In this document: positions 1-5,644 of the stretch, one piece after another
Position numbering within the stretch: the first letter of the stretch is position 1
How the letters are laid out: the number at the start of each line of letters is the position of its first letter
NCBI GenBank assembly: GCA_018663485.1
Contig: JABJQI010000173.1
Location: 1 to 5,826 of the forward strand
Reading direction: 5' to 3'
Length of the DNA: 5,826 nt
Source: Opitutia bacterium
Lineage (GTDB): Bacteria > Verrucomicrobiota > Verrucomicrobiia > Opitutales > Coraliomargaritaceae
Position numbers and translations under genes: made by a program
The notes under the pieces: model-generated
Database searches by the model: none
Seen by the model: only the letters and a program-made list of their open reading frames with translations
Told to the model about the DNA's origin: nothing

Positions 1-426
1 CGCAAGTGTCGTTGACTTGCCATTGCCAGTCGGCCCCGTGACGAGCACCAAGCCGTTTTGGTAAGTGGCGATCGCCTTCAATGCGACGGGTAAGTCGAGC
101 TCGTCGATGCTCGCAATTCGCGACGGAATCTGGCGCAGGACGGAGGCCATGCCCCAGCTGTTTTTAAACAGGTTCATGCGGAAGCGCGCTTTTCCTGGTA
201 TCTCATGCGCGAGGTCAACATCGCCTGTTTGGGTGAAGGTCTCCCAGCGATGAGCCGGAGTGACTTCTTTGAGTAGCGCTTCCATTTCGCGTGCGCCGAT
301 CGGTTGCTCGTTGAGCAGATGGATGACGCCATCGATTCGTGTCTTTGGCGGCGAGTCGACGGCGAGGTGGAGATCGGAGCCTCCTTTGGCGAGCATGTCA
401 GTTAGCAGTGTATCCAGTTCGTTCAT
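1..426 (-). CDS. pilT: PilT-family type IV pilus ATPase, 3' end beyond the window edge
   Basis: Only the first 142 codons lie in the window; the gene runs off at position 1. The N-terminal domain opens with MNELDTLLTDMLAKGGSDLHL, which matches the start of PilT proteins (the ASDLHL signature), followed by the arginine-rich FRMNLF segment (residues 82-87) and the IPSRIASIDELDLP linker. The Walker A P-loop GPTGNGKSTT lies at residues 131-140, with Asn where classical PilT has Ser. Walker B, Asp and His boxes would lie outside. PilT is a hexameric cytoplasmic ATPase that powers retraction of type IV pili in twitching motility and DNA uptake. Unlike its upstream neighbour it has no N-terminal extension. 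It starts with ATG 35 bp after the neighbour's stop, with only a weak purine stretch (AGAGAA) ahead, so co-transcription is likely. PilT and PilU cannot be told apart without the C-terminal half. Confidence 0.9.
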   Translation of the reverse strand, partial: MNELDTLLTDMLAKGGSDLHLAVDSPPKTRIDGVIHLLNEQPIGAREMEALLKEVTPAHRWETFTQTGDVDLAHEIPGKARFRMNLFKNSWGMASVLRQIPSRIASIDELDLPVALKAIATYQNGLVLVTGPTGNGKSTTLA

Positions 427-461
427 CGATCAAATTCTCTTTTTCGGGGAGGGGGAGGAGG

Positions 462-1835
462 CTAGACGTTACTTTCCGCATTAAACATATTCTCAGCGGC
501 GACTTCGGCAGTGATCTTGCCTTGGTCGAGCAGTGCTTGCACGGAATCGTTCATGGTGAGCATGCCGAGTTGCTTGCCGGATTGCATGGCATTTTCTAGG
601 CCGGTCTCTTTCGCATCGCGAATGATGTTGGCCACCGCGGTGGTGTTGACTAGCAGTTCGCAGGCGAGCACGACTTCGTCATCCACGCTGGGAATGAGGC
701 GCTGACAGACGATGCCACGCAGGGAACCGGCAGTCATTGCACGGATTTGGTTTTGCTGGCTGGGTGGAAATACGTCGAGCATCCGGTTCAATGTGGATGC
801 GGCATCGCGGGTGTGCATGGTCGCAATCACGAGGTGGCCTGTTTCTGCCGCAGTGACTGCCATCTCGATTGTTTCTAGGTCACGCATTTCACCAATAACG
901 ATAATGTCAGGATCTTCGCGTAGGGCGGATTTCAAGGCGGACTTAAAGGACTCGGTATGTTTGCCGACTTGCCGCTGAGTGACGATGCTGTTAACTGAAT
1001 GCTGCATCACTTCGATAGGATCTTCCACAGTGATGATGTGATCCTGGCGCGTTTGGTTCAGTTCGTTAACGAGGCTGGCAAGTGTCGTGGTTTTGCCGCT
1101 GCCGACTGGGCCAGTTACCAGGATAATACCATTGTGGTAATTAAGTAGTTTGCGAATGTTGTCTGCATTCGGAAATCCGAGCTCCTCCAGGCTCATTAAG
1201 TGATCCGTCACGATTCGATAGACGCCAGAGATGCCTTTTTTTTGCTCCATCAAGTTGGCGCGGAAACGCATTTTAAAGCCCGCAGTTTCATCATCGACAG
1301 TCAAGGCATAGTCCAAGTCCCAATCAGTTTCGAATCGCTGCCGCTGCTCAGGAGTGAGGGGTAGGTAGTTGATTCGTCTGGCTAGGGCATCTGCGAGTGG
1401 TGCATTGCTTAGGTAGACGATGCGCCGATGATGACGTATCCGTGGGCGGGCACCTCCGGTAAGGTGCAGGTCGCTCGCGCCTATTTTTTGACATTGGGTG
1501 AAGAGCATACGAATGGCTGCTCGGAGCTCATCGTCGTTCAGCTGATTAAAGGTCGAGAAGTCGGGGAACCCTTCGACGTTACTTTGGGTGCCTGCGGACG
1601 ATAGTCCAGGCAGCACCGGCAGTTCAAAGCCATCCTGCGTATTGTTAATCGAGGCCTCGATGGCACTATCAAGAAAGGCGGTGTCTGCAATCCAACCAGA
1701 GTTTGCAAGTAGCTTGGCGCAGGCATGCACGTCTGTGCTTGGGGCAAGGTTAGATACTATGCCATGAACTTGGCCCTCGGTGAGTAGTTGATTTTCTAGG
1801 CAGAAATGGAGAAGCCAGTGGATTTCCGAACGCAT
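462..1835 (-). CDS. pilT: PilT-like type IV pilus ATPase with N-terminal extension
   Basis: A complete 457-residue protein, about 110 longer than classical PilT (roughly 345). Residues 1-100 form an extra region: a helical part (1-65, with LLTEGQV and LLANSGWI, loosely like the N-terminal domains of GspE/PilB-type ATPases) and a Ser/Asn/Gly-rich linker (70-100). The PilT core starts at about 102, with GASDLHL at 119-125. Every ATPase motif is present: Walker A GPVGSGKT (242-249), Asp box TVEDPIE (269-275), Walker B region DPDIIVIGEMRD (308-319) and His box AETGHLVIATMHT (330-342). The C-terminal part (TTAVANIIRDAKE, then LGMLTMNDSV) also resembles PilT. The role is inferred: ATP-driven pilus retraction at the inner membrane base. 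The ATG start has no Shine-Dalgarno sequence. The second PilT-type gene follows 35 bp downstream, as in pilT-pilU pairs. It could instead be a regulator or accessory ATPase of the pilus. Confidence 0.9.
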   Translation of the reverse strand: MRSEIHWLLHFCLENQLLTEGQVHGIVSNLAPSTDVHACAKLLANSGWIADTAFLDSAIEASINNTQDGFELPVLPGLSSAGTQSNVEGFPDFSTFNQLNDDELRAAIRMLFTQCQKIGASDLHLTGGARPRIRHHRRIVYLSNAPLADALARRINYLPLTPEQRQRFETDWDLDYALTVDDETAGFKMRFRANLMEQKKGISGVYRIVTDHLMSLEELGFPNADNIRKLLNYHNGIILVTGPVGSGKTTTLASLVNELNQTRQDHIITVEDPIEVMQHSVNSIVTQRQVGKHTESFKSALKSALREDPDIIVIGEMRDLETIEMAVTAAETGHLVIATMHTRDAASTLNRMLDVFPPSQQNQIRAMTAGSLRGIVCQRLIPSVDDEVVLACELLVNTTAVANIIRDAKETGLENAMQSGKQLGMLTMNDSVQALLDQGKITAEVAAENMFNAESNV

Positions 1836-1876
1836 ATATGTGGGGGGATGTTTTGGGGAAGTTGAAGTCTTGTTTA

Positions 1877-1902
1877 TTTATAAAGAATGCGGGGAGAATC
1901 AA
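1877..1902 (-). promoter_or_regulatory. Possible promoter for the tandem pilT genes
   Basis: On the minus strand a TATAAA -10-like hexamer (1877-1882) lies in an AT-rich patch about 41 bp ahead of the ATG at 1835. A TTGATT -35-like hexamer lies at 1897-1902. The 14-bp spacer is shorter than the usual 16-18, so the -35 assignment is weak; the -10 alone is the better part of the call. Confidence 0.3.
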
Positions 1903-1905
1903 CCA

Positions 1906-1923
1906 CCTTATTAAACAATAAGG
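1906..1923. other. AT-rich 7-bp hairpin/dyad near the pilT promoter
   Basis: The perfect inverted repeat CCTTATT-AAAC-AATAAGG lies 3 bp upstream, in the minus-strand sense, of the presumed -35 of the pilT pair. Its position fits an operator or activator site. No U-tract follows on either strand (GGGG follows on the plus strand), so it is not a standard terminator. Binding by any protein is unproven. Confidence 0.35.
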
Positions 1924-1960
1924 GGCGGATGGAGGGGGCTGTATTTACCTGTGATAACGA

Positions 1961-2014
1961 AGCGTGAGCGACCCGACTTTGTTGTGGTATGGCCGTGGGC
2001 GGGTCGCCCACACT
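1961..2014. repeat. REP-like inverted pair of 17-bp units
   Basis: Two copies of a 17-bp GC-rich unit face each other: AGCGTGAGCGACCCGAC (1961-1977) and, on the other strand, AGTGTGGGCGACCCGCC (1998-2014). They agree at 14 of 17 positions and share an uninterrupted GCGACCCG core. A 20-bp spacer separates them, so the transcript could fold into a long imperfect stem. The right copy also contains its own perfect hairpin, GTGGGCG-GGT-CGCCCAC (1995-2011). Paired, GC-rich, extragenic units of this size resemble REP/BIME elements. The element lies between the divergent pilT and rlmF genes. A genome-wide count is needed to call it a true repeat family. Confidence 0.55.
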
Positions 2015-2085
2015 CCTCTAGTTCTAATTTTTAGCGTGGCACAGCACTGCGATGGCCGATGTGCTCTATTTGAAAACCACTGACG

Positions 2086-3024
2086 ATGCCTAAGCCGAAA
2101 CCAAATACACCGCCGCCGGGCTTGTTACACCCGCGCAACCCGCATCAGGGGCGCTATGACTTCAGCGCCTTGTGTGTGGCGTGTGCGGAACTGAATTCGT
2201 ATGTGCGACTAAACCCTGCAGGCGAGCCGACCATCGAATTTGCTGATCCCGCCGCGTTGCGATGTTTGAACCAAGCACTGCTAGCGCAAACTTACCAGAT
2301 TAAGCATTGGATGATACCCGCTGGCTATTTGTGTCCTCCCATTCCGGGGCGGGCGGATTATATTCATTATGTGGCAGATCTCTTGGCAGAGGCAGGCCCG
2401 GTGCCAAGGGGCAAACAGGTGCGGGTGCTCGATATTGGCACAGGTGCGAATTGCATATATCCTATTATTGGTAGCCAGAGCTATGGCTGGAAATTTGTCG
2501 CGACCGATATCGACCCAGTCTCGGTGAAGACTGCTCGGCTGATCGTCGAGTCGAATCCATGCTTGAGCAAGTTGGTGAAGGTGGTCCAACAACAGGAACG
2601 TAATTCGATTTTTAGAGGCATCATCCGCAAAGGTAATTATTTTGATCTGACGCTGTGCAATCCACCCTTTCATGCTTCGATGGCAGCGGCACAGGCGGGC
2701 ACTCAACGAAAACAGAAGAATTTAACTAAGGGACGTTCTGCGAATGGCCCAGCCAAGTTAAACTTCGGTGGGCAGCAGGCCGAGCTCTGGTGCCGCGGTG
2801 GCGAAGTGGTGTTTATTACGCAGATGATTCGTGAGAGTGTTGAGTTCGCGCCACAAGTAGGCTGGTTTACTAGTCTAGTCTCAAAGCGGGAGCACTTGCG
2901 CGTGTTGAAGCAAGTTCTCAGCCATTGCGGTGCCAAGCAAGTCGAGGTGATTCCAATGCGCCAAGGCCAAAAAGTCAGCCGACTCCTCGCGTGGCGTTTT
3001 AAGGGTGGAGATGCGGAGAAATAG
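2086..3024 (+). CDS. rlmF: RlmF, 23S rRNA (adenine1618-N6)-methyltransferase
   Basis: This 312-residue protein is close to the E. coli RlmF (YbiN) length of about 308. The enzyme uses S-adenosylmethionine to methylate N6 of A1618 in 23S rRNA during ribosome assembly in the cytoplasm. The family's N-terminal signature LHPRNPHQGRYDF is at residues 14-26. A class I methyltransferase fold follows: SAM-binding motif VLDIGTGANCIYP (114-126), an acidic strand end ATDIDP (139-144) and the catalytic CNPPFHAS (191-198), the N/D-PP-F/Y motif of N6-adenine methyltransferases. The conserved AELWCRGGEVVFITQMIRES (232-251) is also typical. The ATG at 2086 puts LHPRN close to the N-terminus as in relatives; no Shine-Dalgarno sequence precedes it. 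The gene stands alone on the plus strand, divergent from the pilT pair and convergent with the superoxide dismutase gene. Confidence 0.95.
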   Translation: MPKPKPNTPPPGLLHPRNPHQGRYDFSALCVACAELNSYVRLNPAGEPTIEFADPAALRCLNQALLAQTYQIKHWMIPAGYLCPPIPGRADYIHYVADLLAEAGPVPRGKQVRVLDIGTGANCIYPIIGSQSYGWKFVATDIDPVSVKTARLIVESNPCLSKLVKVVQQQERNSIFRGIIRKGNYFDLTLCNPPFHASMAAAQAGTQRKQKNLTKGRSANGPAKLNFGGQQAELWCRGGEVVFITQMIRESVEFAPQVGWFTSLVSKREHLRVLKQVLSHCGAKQVEVIPMRQGQKVSRLLAWRFKGGDAEK

Positions 3025-3081
3025 TAACAGCGTGATACAGACACTGCTCAGTCATCTACGCTAGACCTTCGTCCTTTCTGT

Positions 3082-3098
3082 CCTGTGAAGCTCACAGG
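3082..3098. other. Perfect 7-bp hairpin downstream of rlmF
   Basis: CCTGTGA-AGC-TCACAGG forms a 7-bp stem with a 3-nt loop, 57 bp after the rlmF stop. No run of T follows on either strand, so it is not a classical intrinsic terminator. It may protect the rlmF mRNA 3' end. Confidence 0.35.
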
Positions 3099-3130
3099 TA
3101 GGAATGTCTGTGCCGTCGATGGTCGTCCAC

Positions 3131-3158
3131 AAAAAAGCCGCCGAATATATTCGGCGGC
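3131..3158 (-). terminator. Intrinsic terminator of the superoxide dismutase gene, probably bidirectional
   Basis: A perfect 22-nt palindrome (3137-3158) with arms GCCGCCGAATA/TATTCGGCGGC gives a strong GC-rich stem closed by an AT loop. On the minus strand it is followed at once by TTTTTT (3136-3131), the textbook arrangement, 52 bp after the superoxide dismutase stop at 3211. On the plus strand AGTTGTTTTT follows, so it could also stop rlmF transcripts, whose gene ends at 3024. Confidence 0.88.
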
Positions 3159-3182
3159 AGTTGTTTTTGAAATGTCAGTTAT

Positions 3183-3200
3183 CTCGGTCGTTCGACCGAG
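3183..3200 (-). other. Hairpin just after the superoxide dismutase stop codon
   Basis: CTCGGTC-GTTC-GACCGAG is a perfect 7-bp stem with a tetraloop, starting 10 bp after the stop codon at 3211 and ahead of the main terminator. No T-run follows it. A 3'-UTR stabilising stem or a first transcription pause site are plausible roles, both inferred. Confidence 0.4.
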
Positions 3201-3210
3201 TGTGCTGCAC

Positions 3211-3837
3211 TTACGCTTTCGCTTTTTGGTAGTTTGCTTCGGCAACGTCCCAATCGACGACATCCCAGAATGCAGCGATGTAGCTTGGGCGCATGTTTTG
3301 ATACTTCAGGTAGTAAGCGTGCTCCCATACGTCGAGCGCGATCACTGGCTTGCCTTCAACATCAGCGACACCCGTCATGCATGGGCTGTCTTGATTGGGA
3401 GTCGATGTCACTGCGAGGCTGCCGTCTGCTTGCACGACGAGCCATGCCCAACCGCTGCCAAAACGAGTCGCGCCTGCTTTGGCGAAGGCGTCCTTAAATG
3501 CGTCAAAACCACCGAGCTCAGCGTCGATTGCTGCTGCGAGTTCACCCTTAGGAGCACCGCCGCCAGTTGGACTGAGCACCTTCCAGAAGAAGCTATGGTT
3601 GGCGTGGCCACCACCGTTGTTGCGAACTGCGCCGCGGATAGTTTCGGGCAGTACGGAAAGATCTGAAATGAGTTCGCAGACGGATTTGCCTTCAAACTCA
3701 GTGCCAGCGAGCGCTGCATTCACATTCGTGATATATGCATTGTGGTGCTTGCTGTGATGAATTTCCATCGTGCGTGCATCAATGCGTGGTTCGAGCGCAT
3801 CGTATGCGTAGTCAAGTGCTGGTAGTTCGTAAGCCAT
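3211..3837 (-). CDS. sodA: Superoxide dismutase, Mn-type (Fe/Mn family)
   Basis: This 208-residue enzyme converts superoxide to oxygen and hydrogen peroxide; no signal peptide is visible, so it should act in the cytoplasm. The N-terminal hairpin domain has LPALDYAYDALEP (5-17) and MEIHHSKHHNAY (24-35), giving metal ligand His27, His31 and gateway Tyr35. The second ligand is His81 in GGGHANHSFFW (75-85). The C-terminal alpha/beta domain has FGSGWAWL (126-133), then Asp169 and His173 in the signature DVWEHAYY (169-176). Gly77 together with Gln149 in NQDSP (148-152) is the Mn-type pattern; Fe enzymes usually carry the active-site Gln in the earlier position instead. Cambialistic metal use cannot be excluded. 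Length is normal for the family. The gene appears monocistronic, with its own promoter region (3838-4012) and a strong terminator. No Shine-Dalgarno sequence is visible before the ATG. Confidence 0.96.
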   Translation of the reverse strand: MAYELPALDYAYDALEPRIDARTMEIHHSKHHNAYITNVNAALAGTEFEGKSVCELISDLSVLPETIRGAVRNNGGGHANHSFFWKVLSPTGGGAPKGELAAAIDAELGGFDAFKDAFAKAGATRFGSGWAWLVVQADGSLAVTSTPNQDSPCMTGVADVEGKPVIALDVWEHAYYLKYQNMRPSYIAAFWDVVDWDVAEANYQKAKA

Positions 3838-3880
3838 GGTATGTATTGTTTTCTATTCAGTTAAATGGAGAGAGTGGTAG

Positions 3881-3917
3881 AAGTTGCGAGAATCTTAGAG
3901 CGCTGTCAAACGACAGC
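3881..3917 (-). promoter_or_regulatory. Possible superoxide dismutase promoter with an overlapping dyad
   Basis: On the minus strand a perfect TTGACA -35 hexamer lies at 3904-3909, preceded by an A-rich stretch (3918-3945) that could act as an UP element. The best-placed -10 (3881-3886, CAACTT) is poor, which would fit an activator-dependent or atypical promoter. The -35 lies inside a perfect dyad, GCTGTC-AAAC-GACAGC (3902-3917, plus strand), so a regulator bound there would compete with RNA polymerase. The site lies about 65 bp ahead of the ATG at 3837. Confidence 0.35.
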
Positions 3918-4012
3918 TTTGTTTGTTGTGCCCTTTTTTAAGTTTTGAAGCGGTTTCCAGTCGTTTGTTCTAACAGATAAAAAGCGGCAAGATGCGGTTG
4001 CGACTCTGCGGG

Positions 4013-4576
4013 TCACTGACTCGCGCCTGCGGGCGGTGGCGTGTTGTCTTTCTGCGCGTTCGCTTTTTTAGCACTATTAGCTAGGCGTTTTTTTTCGAAG
4101 AAGGCTTTCAAAATGTCGTGGTTCAACTCTTGCAGGATGCCGCTGACAGACTCGAAGTTGTGATTGCTATCGGGGAGAGCACCGAGGTCGAGCGCGCCGC
4201 CAACGCAGCCCATGCGCAAATCAGGGAGGCCGTAATAGACCTTGCCAATGCGCGCAATGACCAGTGCGCCAGAGCACATCGGGCAGGGCTCTTTGGTGAC
4301 GTAGAGCGTGCACTCGTTGAGTCGCCAATCACCAATGAAGCTGGCCGCTTGCGAAATCGCAAGGATTTCGGCGTGGGCGGTGGGGTCATTGCTAGAGCGT
4401 GACTGATTATGCGCAGACGCGATGATCTGCCCCTTGTATTCGATCACTGCGCCGATCGGCACTTCGTCCTTTTTCCATGCTTCGATCGCCTCATTATAGG
4501 CGTGGGTCATGAAGTAGTCGGCATCGCGGTTGAGCGCTGATGGGTAGATTTTTTCGAATGGGCAGTCTACGTGCAT
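4013..4576 (-). CDS. tadA: TadA, tRNA-specific adenosine-34 deaminase
   Basis: A 187-residue zinc deaminase that converts A34 to inosine in the anticodon of tRNA-Arg(ACG), letting that tRNA read CGU, CGC and CGA. The core starts at MTHAYNEAIEAW (23-34), followed by DEVPIGAV (37-44). The zinc site is DPTAHAE (64-70, ligand His68 and proton-shuttling Glu70) with KEPCPMCSGAL (95-105, ligands Cys98 and Cys101). The later part, IGKVYYG and GILQELN, also matches TadA. Compared with E. coli TadA (167 residues) it has about 20 extra N-terminal residues (VDCPFEKIYPSALNRDADYF) and a low-complexity Lys/Ala/Pro tail (163-187). Met23 is an alternative start that would give a conventional TadA. A related guanine or cytosine deaminase of the same superfamily is possible but less likely given the DPTAHAE and PCPMC wording. 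It lies between the unknown envelope gene and the superoxide dismutase gene, all on the same strand. Confidence 0.9.
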   Translation of the reverse strand: MHVDCPFEKIYPSALNRDADYFMTHAYNEAIEAWKKDEVPIGAVIEYKGQIIASAHNQSRSSNDPTAHAEILAISQAASFIGDWRLNECTLYVTKEPCPMCSGALVIARIGKVYYGLPDLRMGCVGGALDLGALPDSNHNFESVSGILQELNHDILKAFFEKKRLANSAKKANAQKDNTPPPAGASQ

Positions 4577-4580
4577 GGTC

Positions 4581-4596
4581 TAAAAGTGTAAAAGTG
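4581..4596. repeat. Tandem 8-bp duplication just before tadA
   Basis: TAAAAGTG occurs twice head to tail, 4 bp upstream of the tadA ATG in the gene's sense (CACTTTTA twice on the minus strand). It occupies the place where a ribosome binding site would be, and no Shine-Dalgarno sequence is present. Confidence 0.6.
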
Positions 4597-4700
4597 TCCG
4601 GAGCGCGAGTAGCGGCTAGTTGGTCCGCGAGGTCTGCCGAACTGGCCTCGCCGGTGTGTGAACTGGTTGCCTGACGGGGGCAAGTAAAAGAAAAAGGTAT

Positions 4701-4727
4701 AAAAAAGGCAGTTGTGGCGCTTAGCCA
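4701..4727 (-). terminator. Weak candidate terminator after the envelope-protein gene
   Basis: On the minus strand a short stem, TGGC-TAAGC-GCCA (4715-4727), is followed after 8 nt by TTTTTT (4706-4701) and a further T-rich stretch to 4685. The stem is only 4 bp and the gap to the T-run is long, so termination would be inefficient. It lies 45 bp beyond the stop at 4772. A second short stem, AGCGC-TTG-GCGCT (4746-4758), lies nearer the stop but has no T-run. The rest of 4577-4771 shows a 7-bp GAACTGG direct repeat (4639, 4660) and no gene. Confidence 0.25.
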
Positions 4728-4771
4728 GACTTACTTTTTACCGCGAGCGCTTGGCGCTGACAGGTGCGGCC

Positions 4772-5644
4772 TCATTCGTTCGAGATCAGCGATTCAGGCA
4801 GATCAAACAGCGTGGAGAGTACGCCACTGTTGATTGATGCCTTATCTATAATGATGCGACCTTGCTGTTCGCCTTCGACTGAGGAGACCATGTCGAAGGC
4901 AATGAACATGCCATCAATGTCACGGTAGTCGCTGAATGTGGTCTGCTTGATGGTTCCGTCTGGAATCGGTTCTAGCTCGACGATGGGATGCATCGTTCGT
5001 GGATCGACCAGTATGTCGACCGCTGCACCGTCGGCGCTCAGTGTACTGACTTTTAGGCAGTCGGCGCCTGTCCAGCTAGAGGCTTCGATCGCAGTGATGC
5101 GTCCCTCGCCTAGGCTGGCGCTGATGATGCGGTCGAAGAAGCGCCGTTGATCTAGCCACGCATCGGCTTCTTGCCCCTCGATCAGGGCGAAGAGATCGTC
5201 ATGCTGCGGTGCGCGTATGCGTCGCCAGACGGTATCGCCGCTCACGCCGTAGGTTGATTCATGCGAGCCGCGATCGATGGTGAATAACATTTGGTCGGGG
5301 CGCTTTTTGATCAGAGAAAAGGCTTGGCGATTGTCGCCGTTTACTAGGTGGCCTGATACACGGATAGTCTGTGTGTTATCCAGCAGCGCCGCATTGCAAT
5401 TCACCGTGAGGTAGGTCTGCGTAAAGGTTTTGATTTGGGTGAGGTCGCTAAGGCTGCCATGGGGGAGTTTGATTATGGCCGTGTGCTCGTCCTCGGAGCG
5501 AACGAAGTGCACGATGGTCGCGATCGCGGCGAGTGATATGGCGATCGCGCTCAAATAGACCGTCAGCTTAACACGCTGTTGGAGCTTGGTCGGCTTGCCG
5601 CGTTTGACGTGTTTGCGCGTGGTGTTGGTGTAAGGAGCTCCCAT
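4772..5644 (-). CDS. Membrane-anchored envelope protein of unknown function, possible LolA-like fold
   Basis: I do not recognise the family with certainty. From the first ATG the protein has 290 residues. A basic N-terminal stretch (8-26, rich in Lys/Arg) is followed by one hydrophobic segment (27-47, LTVYLSAIAISLAAIATIVHF), so it should be anchored in the inner membrane with most of the chain outside the cytoplasm. The exported part ends in a series of probable beta strands containing FSDYRDIDGMFIAFDM (237-252) and later STLFDLPE (277-284). That ending resembles proteins of the LolA/lipoprotein-sorting superfamily, where a DYR.xDG.xIPF stretch precedes a final F.LP. This is an inference. The two Cys residues (83, 196) could form a disulfide. 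The open frame extends upstream to a TTG at 5701, but the ATG is preferred because it gives a typical basic-then-hydrophobic anchor. Neither start has a Shine-Dalgarno sequence. Confidence 0.75.
   Translation of the reverse strand: MGAPYTNTTRKHVKRGKPTKLQQRVKLTVYLSAIAISLAAIATIVHFVRSEDEHTAIIKLPHGSLSDLTQIKTFTQTYLTVNCNAALLDNTQTIRVSGHLVNGDNRQAFSLIKKRPDQMLFTIDRGSHESTYGVSGDTVWRRIRAPQHDDLFALIEGQEADAWLDQRRFFDRIISASLGEGRITAIEASSWTGADCLKVSTLSADGAAVDILVDPRTMHPIVELEPIPDGTIKQTTFSDYRDIDGMFIAFDMVSSVEGEQQGRIIIDKASINSGVLSTLFDLPESLISNE

Noticed and set aside
445..460. Purine-rich tract between the two pilT genes
   Set aside because: It is a short G/A run in a 35-bp spacer; on the coding strand it is pyrimidine-rich, so it cannot act as a Shine-Dalgarno sequence, and no other role is supported.
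2035..2051. Sigma-54-like TGGCAC...GC element ahead of rlmF
   Set aside because: The distance between the GG and GC pairs is 9 bp rather than the required 10, and the TT of the -12 element is incomplete.
2281..2706. 141-codon minus-strand open frame inside rlmF
   Set aside because: It overlaps the SAM-binding and NPPF regions of rlmF on the other strand and has no domain of its own.
3085..3666. 193-codon plus-strand open frame opposite the superoxide dismutase gene
   Set aside because: It is antisense to a gene with full family motifs, starts inside a hairpin and shows no recognisable domain; it is a shadow frame.
4667..4683. TTGCC...GGCAA inverted repeat between tadA and the envelope gene
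   Set aside because: A 5-bp stem with a 7-nt loop and no T-run in the transcribed direction is expected by chance in this much sequence.
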